Below are positions 16,727 through 25,430 of a stretch of DNA of 36,891 nucleotides, in pieces (positions within the stretch are counted from its first letter, which is position 1; each line of letters begins with the position of its first letter). A model generated the notes under the pieces. It searched no databases and had not been told where the DNA came from. It saw nothing but the letters and a program-made list of their open reading frames with translations. The stretch covers positions 1 through 36,891 of the forward strand of contig JAKOWL010000243.1 in NCBI GenBank assembly GCA_029781535.1. Reading direction: 5' to 3'. The stretch is from Pseudomonadota bacterium (GTDB lineage Bacteria; Pseudomonadota; Gammaproteobacteria; Burkholderiales; Methylophilaceae). The position numbers and the translations under genes were made by a program.

Positions 16727-17695
16727 TTAACCGAAATGGTCATAGCCGCTTTTTTGCAGGACCATCGCTCGATTCTCTGCATCATAGACTGTCAATGCAC
16801 TGCCTGCACAGATATTACCGATATGTGTGAGCTTTAAATCCAGCTCGCGGCTGATATCCGCGATGCGCTGCCGTTGCTGTTGCGGCGCGGTAAAACATAG
16901 CTCGTAATCGTCTCCACCGCTTAAAGCATACGCCTCGAACCCCGCATGGCCATTATTTAAACTTACAGTGGCTTGCAAAGCAGGCAGTTTAGGGATTTTG
17001 GCAAAGTAAATCTCGGCCCCTACAGCAGAGGCGTGCAAGATATGCCCTAAATCTGCCGCCAAGCCATCGGAGATGTCAATTGCGCTGCTGGCGATATTGC
17101 GTAGCGCTAGCCCCAACGCGACACGTGGCATCGGTCTGTGAAGAGCGTCCAGACAGGCTTTCAGGGTGTCTTTTTCGAGCATTATCTTGCCCTGCAAGTG
17201 AGCGAGCCCGGCGGCCGCGCTGCCGATATGACCACTCACCCAGATGTCGTCACCTGCTTTTGCGCCACTGCGGCGCAGCGCTTGGCCTTGGGGGGATTCA
17301 CCCAAGATCGTTACGCTGATGTTCAGCGGGCCCCGCGTAGTATCGCCGCCAATCAAATCTACATAGAACTTGTCTGCGCAAGTGAAGAAACCGCGTGCGA
17401 ACTCGCTCAACCAATGCGAATCGTTTTCAGCGAGCGCGATAGACAAGGTCGCCCATTTAGGCTGCGCACCCATGGCCGCCATGTCTGAAACGTTGACCGC
17501 CAGTGATTTCCAGCCGATATCGTAGGGCGCGGCATCTGTAAAAAAGTGTGTGCCAGCTACCAGCATGTCGGCGGAAATGGCAAGTTGTGTATCTGGACTA
17601 GGCTGAATCAGTGCTGCGTCATCGCCCACACTCAAATCCGTGTGCCTGGTCGGGCGTGTGAAGAAATCGCGGATGATATCGAATTCACTTGACAT
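16727..17695 (-). CDS. thiL: Thiamine-monophosphate kinase
   Basis: I start at the ATG at 17693-17695, giving 322 residues beginning MSSEFDII, as usual for ThiL, with GGGGA just upstream. The open frame extends 16 codons further without similarity. Motifs include LSVGDDAALI (Mg-binding Asp pair), VNVSDMAAMGAQP, FYVDLIGGDTTRG and AIDISDGLAADLGHI. It phosphorylates thiamine monophosphate to the cofactor thiamine diphosphate. Its start overlaps the end of the paiB-like gene by 11 bases. It is part of the mogA-paiB-thiL-pgpA-pncC run. Confidence 0.95.
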   Translation of the reverse strand: MSSEFDIIRDFFTRPTRHTDLSVGDDAALIQPSPDTQLAISADMLVAGTHFFTDAAPYDIGWKSLAVNVSDMAAMGAQPKWATLSIALAENDSHWLSEFARGFFTCADKFYVDLIGGDTTRGPLNISVTILGESPQGQALRRSGAKAGDDIWVSGHIGSAAAGLAHLQGKIMLEKDTLKACLDALHRPMPRVALGLALRNIASSAIDISDGLAADLGHILHASAVGAEIYFAKIPKLPALQATVSLNNGHAGFEAYALSGGDDYELCFTAPQQQRQRIADISRELDLKLTHIGNICAGSALTVYDAENRAMVLQKSGYDHFG

Positions 17696-18320
17696 GTCTT
17701 TCCCCGAAATAACTTTCCATGATTGAAGCCAAGGGGTGGCCATGTTTATTTAGTGCTTTAATTACGCCGGTTTGATTTACAGCAGGCTGGTTCTGACTGA
17801 TTTTCCATTTACCGGAAAGCTCGGTAATTTCCAATTCGATGCCGATAATCGAATTAATTAGCTTCTCGATGAACTCAACAGGGGCATCATCTAGGCTCCA
17901 AGGTGTTTGCTGAGAAGATTCATGCGTATTTGTTAGCTGTTGCAGGTGTGATTTTAGCCAAACTTTATCCTCTATTATTTTGAGATTGCCGCGAACATGT
18001 ACGGTGATGTAATTCCATGTAGGGACAACCTTGCCGTGATCATGTTTTGTAGGGTACCAGTTGGGGGAGACATAGTTGTTTTCACCCTGAAAGATAGCGA
18101 GCACCCGGGCATCATTCATGGATTGCCATAAAGGGTTGTTGCGCGGGATGTGTGCTTGTAACGTCCCCAGCCCTGTATTGTTATCGCATAACAACATCGG
18201 GATATGGTTGGCATTTAGTAATCCGTCATTGATTGTTACGATTAAGGATAAAGGGAATTGCCTAATATGTGCTTTTAGCACATCGATACGATTCTCTTCA
18301 AAATGCGCGGGGCAATACAT
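17685..18320 (-). CDS. PaiB-like FMN-binding negative transcriptional regulator
   Basis: The 211-residue protein starts MYCPAHFEENR, the classic opening of the PaiB/FMN-binding split-barrel family. It includes ANHIPMLL, VLAIFQGENNYVSPNWYPTKHDHGKVVPTWNYITVHVRG and a C-terminal GVIKALNKHGHPLASIME. B. subtilis PaiB is linked to repression of sporulation and protease genes. In other bacteria the role is mostly unknown, and the fold suggests flavin or heme binding. The ATG overlaps the mogA stop as TGATG (18318-18322), so translation is coupled. A paiB gene inside a mogA-thiL operon is not an arrangement I recognise. Confidence 0.9.
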   Translation of the reverse strand: MYCPAHFEENRIDVLKAHIRQFPLSLIVTINDGLLNANHIPMLLCDNNTGLGTLQAHIPRNNPLWQSMNDARVLAIFQGENNYVSPNWYPTKHDHGKVVPTWNYITVHVRGNLKIIEDKVWLKSHLQQLTNTHESSQQTPWSLDDAPVEFIEKLINSIIGIELEITELSGKWKISQNQPAVNQTGVIKALNKHGHPLASIMESYFGERHVK

Positions 18321-18901
18321 CAGGATTTTATTGCGGATTTTGGACGAAACGCCTTGCAGATAGCCTCATTGGTTTCGATATAAGGCGCGCCAATCAAGTC
18401 CAGGCAGTATGGCACCGCAGCGAAGATACCATGCACGACCTGTTTGCCAGATTCATCCTTCAGTCCTTCCAGCGTTTGCGCGATGGCTTTGGGTTGGCCG
18501 GGCAGGTTGATGATCAAGCATTGTTTGCGAATCACGGCGACCTGTCGCGACAGTATTGCAGTGGGGACGAAATGCAGGCTGATCTGCCGCATTTGTTCGC
18601 CAAAGCCAGGCATCTCTTTTTCGGCGACTGCCAGCGTAGCCTCGGGAGTCACATCGCGCTTGGCTGGACCAGTGCCGCCTGTGGTGAGAACCAGATGGCA
18701 ACTTTTGTTATCCACCAGATCTATCAGGGTATCTTCTATGGTCGGTTGATCGTCGGCAATCAGGCATGTTTCCAGTTTGAACGGCGAAATCAGCGTTTTT
18801 TCCAGCCATTCACGCAGGCTGGGGATGCCTTTGTCTTCATAAATACCGGAACTGGCGCGGTCACTGATAGACACTAGGCCTACATTTAATATATTCTGCA
18901 T
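18320..18901 (-). CDS. mogA: Molybdopterin adenylyltransferase
   Basis: The 193-residue protein opens NVGLVSISDRAS and contains LVLTTGGTGPAKRDVTPEAT (about 70-89), the MPT-binding motif of the MogA/MoaB fold. LVDNKSCHLV and LPGQPKAIAQTLEG are also present. MogA adenylates molybdopterin before molybdate insertion. MogA fits better than MoaB because of the length and the PGFGEQMR segment. It is the first gene of a run of five overlapping or closely spaced genes on the minus strand. No other molybdenum-cofactor genes are in the window. Confidence 0.93.
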   Translation of the reverse strand: MQNILNVGLVSISDRASSGIYEDKGIPSLREWLEKTLISPFKLETCLIADDQPTIEDTLIDLVDNKSCHLVLTTGGTGPAKRDVTPEATLAVAEKEMPGFGEQMRQISLHFVPTAILSRQVAVIRKQCLIINLPGQPKAIAQTLEGLKDESGKQVVHGIFAAVPYCLDLIGAPYIETNEAICKAFRPKSAIKS

Positions 18902-18981
18902 TTTGGAAATGGTTTTACTTTTAACAAGTCTAGCAATCAGGTTAAAGCGGAATCATAACATTGAACATACAAGGGCGAACC

Positions 18982-19695
18982 ATGCGATTACTATTCATCC
19001 TTTTATTGGCATTTACTACATTTTGTGCGCAGGCGGATGAGAACTGGTATGCCAAATATTACCAGACACAAGCCAAAGGCCAGTTGGCTTCGATGCAGCC
19101 AGAGCCAAAGACCGAGATTTATGTAGGCAAGAACAAACAGGAAGAGAATGTCAGTATGCTCGAACAAGGATATGACCTGATGGGGGTTTCCAGCTTTGAG
19201 GGTAAAGATATCCCTCCTGAGCAGGCGTTGGCGCATGGCAGGGAAATCAGGGCGGATAGGGTGTTGGTGTATGTGAGTGATGCCGGCAAAAACACGCCAA
19301 TCTCGCAGATGGAGTTTATCCGGGAAGCCAGAAAATCAGGTAAAGAGCTTACAGAAAAGGATTTTCAGGAAGCTCCGAAATATAGTTATTACGCTACTTA
19401 TTGGGCTAAATTACCGACACCTTTACTTGGCGTGCATGTTATTAAATTGGTGCCCAAAGATGAAGATGCCGCTTCTGCAGATGGCGTTAATGTGGTGGCT
19501 GTGATTCGGGGCTCGCCTGCTGATCAGGCCGGCTTGCAGCGAGGTGACGTGTTGCTGACGGTAGCAGGCAGACCGGTCAATAAGCCAGAAGAGCTTTCAG
19601 CGCTAGTAACCGGGCTTCAAGGGCAAATCGTGCCATTGGGGATGGTGCGCGATGGTGAGGAAAAGACATTGCAGGCGCAAATCAACAAGCGATAG
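18982..19695 (+). CDS. Exported PDZ-domain protein
   Basis: I start at ATG 18982 with AAGGG upstream, giving 237 residues; the frame is open from a TTG at 18961. A signal peptide (MRLLFILLLAFTTFC) ends near AQA at residue 20. Residues 30-145 form an uncharacterised domain (YDLMGVSSFEG, ADRVLVYVSDAG, YYATYWAKL). This segment recurs in exported proteins where it senses or binds unknown ligands. A PDZ domain covers about 150-232, with VIRGSPADQAGLQRGDVLLTVAGRPV. No protease domain is present, so it probably binds peptide termini or partners in the periplasm. It is convergent with nhaD and appears to be a single-gene unit. Confidence 0.8.
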   Translation: MRLLFILLLAFTTFCAQADENWYAKYYQTQAKGQLASMQPEPKTEIYVGKNKQEENVSMLEQGYDLMGVSSFEGKDIPPEQALAHGREIRADRVLVYVSDAGKNTPISQMEFIREARKSGKELTEKDFQEAPKYSYYATYWAKLPTPLLGVHVIKLVPKDEDAASADGVNVVAVIRGSPADQAGLQRGDVLLTVAGRPVNKPEELSALVTGLQGQIVPLGMVRDGEEKTLQAQINKR

Positions 19696-19703
19696 TTCCC
19701 CGG

Positions 19704-19726
19704 CCCATCCTGAACATAGGGATGGG
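19704..19726. terminator. Weak hairpin between convergent genes
   Basis: A 7-bp stem, CCCATCC with GGATGGG, has a 9-base loop and lies between the PDZ-protein and nhaD stop codons. There is no clear T-run on either side, so termination here is uncertain. Confidence 0.35.
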
Positions 19727-19735
19727 TTCGTCAGC

Positions 19736-21031
19736 TTACTGTAAGTGCATTAATAATTGCCCCAGCATGATATAGGTTGCCGCACCGCCTATGTAACCAA
19801 TAAAGGCTAGCAGGCTGATTTTACGGAGATACCAGAAGAACTCGATTTTTTCTAAACCCATTGCCGCAACACCAGCGGCAGACCCAATGATCAGCATGGA
19901 GCCGCCTGTGCCGGCAGCATAGGCAAGAAACTCCCAGATGAATGAATCTGCAGGGAATTGTGCAATCGGGTACATGCCCATAGAGGCGGCGACAAGAGGT
20001 ACGTTATCTACGATGGCGCTAGCCATTCCAAACAAGGTCACGATGATGGCCTGGTTGCCAATAGACTTGTCCAGCCATTGAGCAAGCGCAGTCAGAATAT
20101 GTGCGTGTTCAAGCACAGCTACTGCCAATAAAATACCGATAAAGAACACCAAAGATGCCATGTCGATTCTTTGCAGAGCAGATGCCAGAGACAGGTGTTG
20201 CTTATCTTCATCATCTTTATTGCGGTGAATCAGCTCGCTAAGTAGCCAGATGACGCCCAAGGCGAACAATATGCCCATGAATGGAGGCAAGTGCGTCAAG
20301 GTTTTAAAGATAGGGACGCTGCATAGGGCGGCGATGCCGGAAAAAAATATGAAGCTCTTTTCAAACTGGTTGGTTGCGTATTTCTCTGTATGCTGCAGCG
20401 AATTATTTGGCCCAGTGATTTGCTTGCCTTTGAACATGTAGCTGACGACAAGTAATGGCAATACCATATTGACTAGCGATGGAATGAATAGTCCCTTGAT
20501 GATGGCAATTGCAGTGATTTGACCGCCAATCCAAAGCATCGTTGTCGTGACGTCTCCCAAGGGAGACCAAGCGCCGCCAGCATTGGCAGCGATGACAATG
20601 ATGCCTGCAAAGAACAATTTGTCTTCTCTTCGGCCAAGTAGTTTTCGTACAACGGAAATCATGACGATAGTTGTCGTCAGGTTGTCGAGTATTGCGCTTA
20701 AAAAGAATGTGACAAAGCTTACCAGCCATAACAGCGTTGTCATTTTTTTCGTTTTGATTTTTTCCGTGATGACGTCAAAACCGTCATGTGCGTCTATGAC
20801 TTCTACAATCGTCATCGCGCCCATCAGGAAAAAGATGATCTGGGCTGTCCCGGATATGGTTTCGTTGAGTTGTTCTTCTACATGCTCGCCTGTCAGCGCA
20901 TATATCGTCCACAACAACCCCGCACCAATTAACGCAGGTGCGCTTTTGTTGATACTGATTGGATGCTCAAAGGCAATTGCGGCATAAGAAAGCACGAAAA
21001 TGGTGATTAATAAAATGTCCATCTGTATCAC
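19736..21031 (-). CDS. nhaD: NhaD-type sodium/proton antiporter
   Basis: The 431-residue membrane protein has about twelve hydrophobic helices. It carries NhaD/ArsB-superfamily motifs: FFLMGAMTIVEVIDAHDGFDVIT, SAILDNLTTTIVMISV with charged residues in a helix, ANAGGAWSPLGDVTTTMLW, and near the end AIVDNVPLVAASMGMYP followed by AAGTGGSMLIIGSAAG. NhaD exchanges sodium (or lithium) for protons at alkaline pH. The frame begins with GTG at 21029-21031; an ATG three codons later (21020-21022) may be the true start, and neither has a good ribosome site. It lies 21 bases after the DUF389 gene and probably belongs to the same transcript. Confidence 0.93.
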   Translation of the reverse strand: MIQMDILLITIFVLSYAAIAFEHPISINKSAPALIGAGLLWTIYALTGEHVEEQLNETISGTAQIIFFLMGAMTIVEVIDAHDGFDVITEKIKTKKMTTLLWLVSFVTFFLSAILDNLTTTIVMISVVRKLLGRREDKLFFAGIIVIAANAGGAWSPLGDVTTTMLWIGGQITAIAIIKGLFIPSLVNMVLPLLVVSYMFKGKQITGPNNSLQHTEKYATNQFEKSFIFFSGIAALCSVPIFKTLTHLPPFMGILFALGVIWLLSELIHRNKDDEDKQHLSLASALQRIDMASLVFFIGILLAVAVLEHAHILTALAQWLDKSIGNQAIIVTLFGMASAIVDNVPLVAASMGMYPIAQFPADSFIWEFLAYAAGTGGSMLIIGSAAGVAAMGLEKIEFFWYLRKISLLAFIGYIGGAATYIMLGQLLMHLQ

Positions 21032-21052
21032 TTTAATGTAAGAAGTTATTTA

Positions 21053-22417
21053 TTATTCAACGACAAGATCCACATCGTCAGATTTGACGCGCAGCTTGAG
21101 CCAGTTGAGTAGCCGATATTTATCATTGGAATTTAATTTGCTGCTGGTTTTCACATTCACTACAATCAGCGCATTTTCAGCTGGGCCTTCACCAGCCTTC
21201 CATGGTGTGGCATTTGATATCATCACTTCACGAATCTGTGGGTACTGGGCGTTAAGTTCCGCGGGCAGATTCGACCATTCTGCTTGTTTTGCAGCATTTT
21301 TTTGTATTTCATCCTGTAATTGTTGGATGGTTTTGTTTTTTTCTTCCAATGCGTACAAATTATTCTTGTATAACTCACTGATAATGTTGGATTTCAGGGC
21401 GGTAACGTCTATGTTCTGATCCTTTGATTGATGCACGAGTAAAGACGCCCCCACAAGGCCGTAATTTTCCAAGCGTGATTCAATATCCTTAAGCTTTCCT
21501 TGACTGAGCTGGTCGCCGATGAGCGTCACTTCAATCCGTCTATTTTCGGGATCAATGTTGCGTTCTGTAAGATGCGCCTGCTCAAAGGTCAATTCCTTGC
21601 TAATAAATTCTTTGGCTTTTAAATTGAAGACCTCTACTTTTACCAGCTTGACTGCGAGATAAATGCTGGGGAGCATCGTTAATACCACTATCGTTGTCAG
21701 CGCGCGCCTGACACGAATTTCGGTTTTTTCATCGACAAACTTTTTGTGCGATGGGTTAAGCACCCAGATAATCAGGATGGCTGCAAACGCGATAAATACA
21801 CAGTTGATGGAATACAGATAGAAGGCGCCAAAAAAGAATTCCCAATTACCGTTGGCTAAGCCATAGCTTGCGGTACACAAAGGCGGCATGAGGGCCGTGG
21901 CAATGGCGACGCCAGGAATGATATTGGTCTTTTCGCTACGTGTAGCGCCAATAATGCCGGCAAGGCCGCCAAACAAAGCAATCAGCACATCCCAGATTGT
22001 GGGAGATGTTCTTGCGAGCAGTTCAGATTGTGCATCAGAGAGTGGTGTCAGCAAAAAATAAAGTGTCGACACCATTAAGCTAATCAAAGTCGCAATGCCT
22101 AGGTTGCGGAGGGATTTTCTAATGAGTTCTGAATCATAAATGCCAACGCCGTAACCGATTCCCATAATAGGCCCCATCAATGGCGAGATGAGCATTGCGC
22201 CGATGATGGTTGCTGTAGAGTTAACATTCAACCCCACGGAGGCGACCATGATGGCAAACATCAGCACCCATAAATTAGTGCCCCTGAGCTCCACGCCAGA
22301 GCGGATGCTAGCATCAATTTGTTCGTCATCCGCTTTATCTTCAGTCAGGCTGAAGCGATGCCGTATTGTCTTTGCAAGTAAACGAAAGACAGATTTGGAT
22401 ATGTTATCGGTTGTCAT
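21053..22417 (-). CDS. DUF389 membrane protein
   Basis: I start at ATG 22415-22417, giving 454 residues; the open frame begins ten codons earlier. Residues 50-250 contain about six membrane helices and the family signature (SVGLNVNSTATIIGAMLISPLMGPIMGIGYG, FGGLAGIIGATRSEKTNIIPGVAIATALMPP). The rest is soluble. It includes a predicted coiled coil (about 355-385, ALEEKNKTIQQLQDEIQK) and a beta-rich end with RRIEVTLIGDQLSQGKLKDIESRL and ALIVVNVKTS. The last part resembles small OmpA/BON-like folds, weakly. DUF389 proteins have no established function. The gene is sandwiched between a TusA-like gene (4 bases) and nhaD (21 bases), so a role in ion or redox homeostasis is a reasonable guess only. 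Confidence 0.88.
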   Translation of the reverse strand: MTTDNISKSVFRLLAKTIRHRFSLTEDKADDEQIDASIRSGVELRGTNLWVLMFAIMVASVGLNVNSTATIIGAMLISPLMGPIMGIGYGVGIYDSELIRKSLRNLGIATLISLMVSTLYFLLTPLSDAQSELLARTSPTIWDVLIALFGGLAGIIGATRSEKTNIIPGVAIATALMPPLCTASYGLANGNWEFFFGAFYLYSINCVFIAFAAILIIWVLNPSHKKFVDEKTEIRVRRALTTIVVLTMLPSIYLAVKLVKVEVFNLKAKEFISKELTFEQAHLTERNIDPENRRIEVTLIGDQLSQGKLKDIESRLENYGLVGASLLVHQSKDQNIDVTALKSNIISELYKNNLYALEEKNKTIQQLQDEIQKNAAKQAEWSNLPAELNAQYPQIREVMISNATPWKAGEGPAENALIVVNVKTSSKLNSNDKYRLLNWLKLRVKSDDVDLVVE

Positions 22418-22421
22418 GGTG

Positions 22422-22649
22422 TTAGAGCTTTCTGATGTAAAGCACATGATGAGATTGTGTTTTTACGGATTCAATGATCTCATAAGGATTGTTCGACACT
22501 AGAGTTGCGATGTTTCTGACTGCGGATTCCTTGCTGACTGTCACTTTGATAGTGTCACCGGTATTGGCTAGATCTAATAACTCCTTGGTGCGAATCATCG
22601 GGATGGGGCTTTCTTCACCTGATAAATCTAACTGAGCAAAATATTTCAT
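22422..22649 (-). CDS. TusA-like protein lacking the catalytic cysteine
   Basis: This 75-residue protein has the TusA fold pattern: an N-terminal strand (QLDLSGEES), the PxP helix start (SPIPMIRTKELLDLANTGDTIKV), a second helix (SAVRNIATLVSNN) and a final strand pair. TusA-family sulfur carriers have CPxP at the helix start; here it reads SPIP, and there is no Cys anywhere in the protein, so it cannot carry a persulfide. It may be a regulatory or binding relative. AGGAGA precedes the ATG. It is the first gene of a TusA-like/DUF389/nhaD unit. Confidence 0.75.
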   Translation of the reverse strand: MKYFAQLDLSGEESPIPMIRTKELLDLANTGDTIKVTVSKESAVRNIATLVSNNPYEIIESVKTQSHHVLYIRKL

Positions 22650-22697
22650 GTGCTGTCTCCTGTTGTTAACGCCCTTAGAGGTGGAAAGCGGAAAAAA

Positions 22698-23222
22698 TCA
22701 ATCTGAAGGGGTTGTTTCGCTAATGCTGCGTATTAGCTTGAATAATTCCCGACTGCTTTTCGGGGCGCTGTTTGCAGCAATTTCTTTTTGACTGTTACGT
22801 ATCAAGCTCCTGAGTTGCTGACTGTCTGCATGGGGATATGCCACCATGAAGTCCGATAAGGCTTCGGGCGAACTCAATAAGCGTTCGCGCCAGCGCTCCA
22901 GTGCATGGAAGCGCGCATTTTCTTCGTTATGCTTGCCTTCCCAGCGCGCGAGCTGATCGACGATGGGAGCTACATCGACATCACGCATCAGCCTGCCGAT
23001 ATACTGCATCTGACGGCGAATCGCGCCGTTCGCGGTAATGCGTTTGGCTTCAGCTATCGCTTCCACCAAAGCCTCTGGCAGGTCGAGTTTTGCCAGTTTC
23101 TCCTTGGGCAGATCCACCAGTTTCTTGCCGATGGCTTGCTGTGATTCAGCCTCACGTTTGAGCTGGCTTCTGCTTGGGCCATCGTAGATAGGGGATTTAG
23201 AATTTTTGTCGGATGTTTGCAT
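22698..23222 (-). CDS. yjgA: Ribosome-associated protein YjgA (DarP)
   Basis: The 174-residue protein matches the DUF615/YjgA family: PSRSQLKREAESQQAIGKKLVDLPKEKLAKLDLPEALVEAIAEAKRI, then RRQMQYIGRLMRDVD, and the C-terminal helical part with LERWRERLL and QQLRSLIRNSQKE. E. coli DarP assists late assembly of the 50S subunit near the peptidyl transferase centre. It is highly charged and has no signal or membrane segment. It diverges from pmbA with 55 bases between start codons, a pairing conserved in many proteobacteria. Confidence 0.95.
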   Translation of the reverse strand: MQTSDKNSKSPIYDGPSRSQLKREAESQQAIGKKLVDLPKEKLAKLDLPEALVEAIAEAKRITANGAIRRQMQYIGRLMRDVDVAPIVDQLARWEGKHNEENARFHALERWRERLLSSPEALSDFMVAYPHADSQQLRSLIRNSQKEIAANSAPKSSRELFKLIRSISETTPSD

Positions 23223-23277
23223 GCGTTTTCCTATGACGCAGGTATGATAGCAGTTTTGAGTTTAAGCATAAATCAGA

Positions 23278-24600
23278 ATGGAACTGGAAGCCTTAAAACA
23301 ATTGACGCAAGATGTGCTGAAGATGGCCAGACAAAAGGGTGCCAGCAGTGCAGAAACCGAGGTGAGCTACGGTACAGGCCAAAGTGTCTCGGTGCGTATG
23401 GGGGAGTTGGAGAATATCGAATACAACCGCGATAAAGGTGTGTCTGTCACTGTATATTTCGGCCAGCGTAAGGGGTTTGCCAGCAGTTCTGACCTTAGTC
23501 CGCAAGCATTGCAGGATACTGTGGAAGCTGCGTGCAATATCGCGCAATACACAGCAGAGGATCAGTACTGCGGGCTAGCAGATCCAGCCTTGTTGGCGAA
23601 GGAAATCCCCGATCTTGATTTGTACCATCCTTGGAATATCAACGTGGATGAGGCGGCAGAGCTGGCCAAGCGCTGCGAAGCTGCAGCCATGCAGGTGGAT
23701 GAACGGATTACCAATTCTGAAGGTGCCAGTGTTTATAGTAGCGATGGTGTATTTGCCTATGCCAACACGCACGGTTTTGTCGGGGGCTATTCGAGTACGC
23801 GGCATAGTATCAGCGCATCGGTGATAGCAGAATCTGGCGACATGATGCAGCGTGACTACTGGTACAGCAACGCGCGGGATGCCATGGATATGGAATCTCC
23901 AGAAGCTGTTGGCAGACGCGCAGGCGAACGTACCGCCAGACGCTTGGATGTCCGCTCTATCAAGACAGGCCAATACCCAGTACTGTTCGAGGCACCGTTG
24001 GCGTCCGGGCTGATTGGTACACTCATTAGTGCGATTTCTGGTGGTAACCTGTATCGGAAATCCAGTTTTTTGTTAGATAGCCTCGGTAAGCAAATCGCAT
24101 CTAGTATGCTGAATATTCAGGAGTTAGCATACTTAAAGAAAGGGGCGGCCAGCAGCGCGTTCGATAACGAAGGTGTCAGGACGCAGGACAGAGCTTTGGT
24201 GGAAAATGGCGTCTTGCAAGGATATCTGCTGTCCAGCTATTCTGGACGAAAACTAGGGCTGCAAAGTACCGGTAATGCAGGCGGCGCGCATAATTTGCTG
24301 GTAGCAAGTACGGGCGAGGATTTTAATGGGCTGCTGAAGCAACTGGGTACCGGCTTGCTGGTGACCGAGGTGTTAGGGCACGGTCTGAACATGGTGACCG
24401 GCGATTATTCGCGCGGTGCTGCCGGTTTTTGGGTACAGAACGGGCAGATCATGCATGCGGTCGAGGAAATTACCATTGCCAGCAATATGCGAGATTTGCT
24501 GAAGCAGATCGTCGCAATCGGGTCGGACGTGGTTCCTAATGTGGCACGGCAGACGGGCTCGATATTGATAGAAAATATGACGGTTGCAGCTGGACAATAA
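23278..24600 (+). CDS. pmbA: TldE/PmbA metalloprotease subunit
   Basis: The 440-residue protein has the PmbA/TldD fold: N-terminal ARQKGASSAETEVSYGTGQSVSVRMGELENIEYNRDKGVSVTVYFG, a middle section with VLFEAPLASGLIGTLISAISGGNLYRKSSFL, and a C-terminal TGNAGGAHNLLVASTGEDFNGLLKQLGTGLLVTEVLGHGLNMVTGDYSRGAAGFWV. PmbA lacks the zinc ligands and pairs with TldD, which carries the active HExxxH site. Together they process small peptides such as microcin B17 and degrade CcdA. tldD is not in this window. The gene diverges from yjgA, and a strong terminator follows. Confidence 0.96.
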   Translation: MELEALKQLTQDVLKMARQKGASSAETEVSYGTGQSVSVRMGELENIEYNRDKGVSVTVYFGQRKGFASSSDLSPQALQDTVEAACNIAQYTAEDQYCGLADPALLAKEIPDLDLYHPWNINVDEAAELAKRCEAAAMQVDERITNSEGASVYSSDGVFAYANTHGFVGGYSSTRHSISASVIAESGDMMQRDYWYSNARDAMDMESPEAVGRRAGERTARRLDVRSIKTGQYPVLFEAPLASGLIGTLISAISGGNLYRKSSFLLDSLGKQIASSMLNIQELAYLKKGAASSAFDNEGVRTQDRALVENGVLQGYLLSSYSGRKLGLQSTGNAGGAHNLLVASTGEDFNGLLKQLGTGLLVTEVLGHGLNMVTGDYSRGAAGFWVQNGQIMHAVEEITIASNMRDLLKQIVAIGSDVVPNVARQTGSILIENMTVAAGQ

Positions 24601-24601
24601 A

Positions 24602-24627
24602 AAAGCCCCGTTTCGGGGCTTTCTTAT
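24602..24627. terminator. Bidirectional Rho-independent terminator (pmbA / mlaA)
   Basis: A 9-bp GC-rich stem (24602-24610 with 24614-24622) closes a TTT loop. Both strands continue with T-rich sequence; the run is stronger on the minus strand, after mlaA. Confidence 0.92.
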
Positions 24628-24653
24628 TTGGGCTAGCGAGCTAGCGTCCTGAA

Positions 24654-25430
24654 TTACTTGGTTTGTTCAGCCGGTTTTGCTTCTTCCGCCGGCTTATCTT
24701 CATCTGCTGGTTCAAAACCATCGTCAATCGATTTTCCATCAACTACGCCATCTGCTACTTGATTTGCACGGCGTTGCAGATAGGCATCGCGCATGAAGGC
24801 ATATGGATCCAGTGCAGCATTGTCAATAAAGTCTTTGGCATCCAGCAACTCGGTGCGTCTATCCAGGAACTGTCCTGCACGCAACTGATTGTGCAGACGA
24901 ATCCTGCCCATGTTGTGCTGGTAGGCAATCGGGTCGGTAGTCGCTGTATCGAAGACCAAGCCTGTTGTGTCGCGTACTGTACTTGGGCCCAAGAAGGGTA
25001 ATACCAGGTAAGCACCATTGCCAACCCCCCAATATCCTAACGTCTGGCCAAAATCTTCTTTGTGTACAGGGATATTGTCCATGCCAGCCACATCAATAAA
25101 GCCGGCAATCCCAAACGTCGTGTTAATGACGAAACGACCTGCTTCAGAGAACGCATTGGCAAACTTGAATTGAAGCAAGTTATTCAATACCGATGTGATG
25201 GAGTATAGGTTGTTGAAGAAGTTATTGAAACCTTTACGGACAGGGGTAGGGGCTACATTTTTGTAGGCGGTTGCTACAGGCTTGAAAAAAGCGCGGTCAG
25301 TCACGTCATTGAACTTGTAAATGCCACGATTCATGCCCTCCAGCGGGTCACGGTTCGTAGCAGTCGCGCAACCGGTCACCAGCACTGCGATAGCAACAAT
25401 CACTAATAGTCTCAATTTTGTGTACATCAT
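24654..25430 (-). CDS. mlaA: MlaA (VacJ) outer-membrane lipoprotein
   Basis: The 258-residue protein starts with a lipoprotein signal ending VTGC (Cys21). The MlaA domain follows: RDPLEGMNRGIYKFNDVTDRAFFKPVATAYKNVAPTPVRKGFNNFFNNLYSITSVLNNLLQ, then FGQTLGYWGVGNGAYLVLPFLGPSTVRD. MlaA removes phospholipids from the outer leaflet of the outer membrane and passes them to MlaC and the MlaBDEF complex. The C-terminus (about 220-258) is an acidic, repetitive tail (ADEDKPAEEAKPAEQTK) of a kind seen in many family members. In many betaproteobacteria mlaA lies in the mla operon; here it stands alone. Confidence 0.96.
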   Translation of the reverse strand: MMYTKLRLLVIVAIAVLVTGCATATNRDPLEGMNRGIYKFNDVTDRAFFKPVATAYKNVAPTPVRKGFNNFFNNLYSITSVLNNLLQFKFANAFSEAGRFVINTTFGIAGFIDVAGMDNIPVHKEDFGQTLGYWGVGNGAYLVLPFLGPSTVRDTTGLVFDTATTDPIAYQHNMGRIRLHNQLRAGQFLDRRTELLDAKDFIDNAALDPYAFMRDAYLQRRANQVADGVVDGKSIDDGFEPADEDKPAEEAKPAEQTK

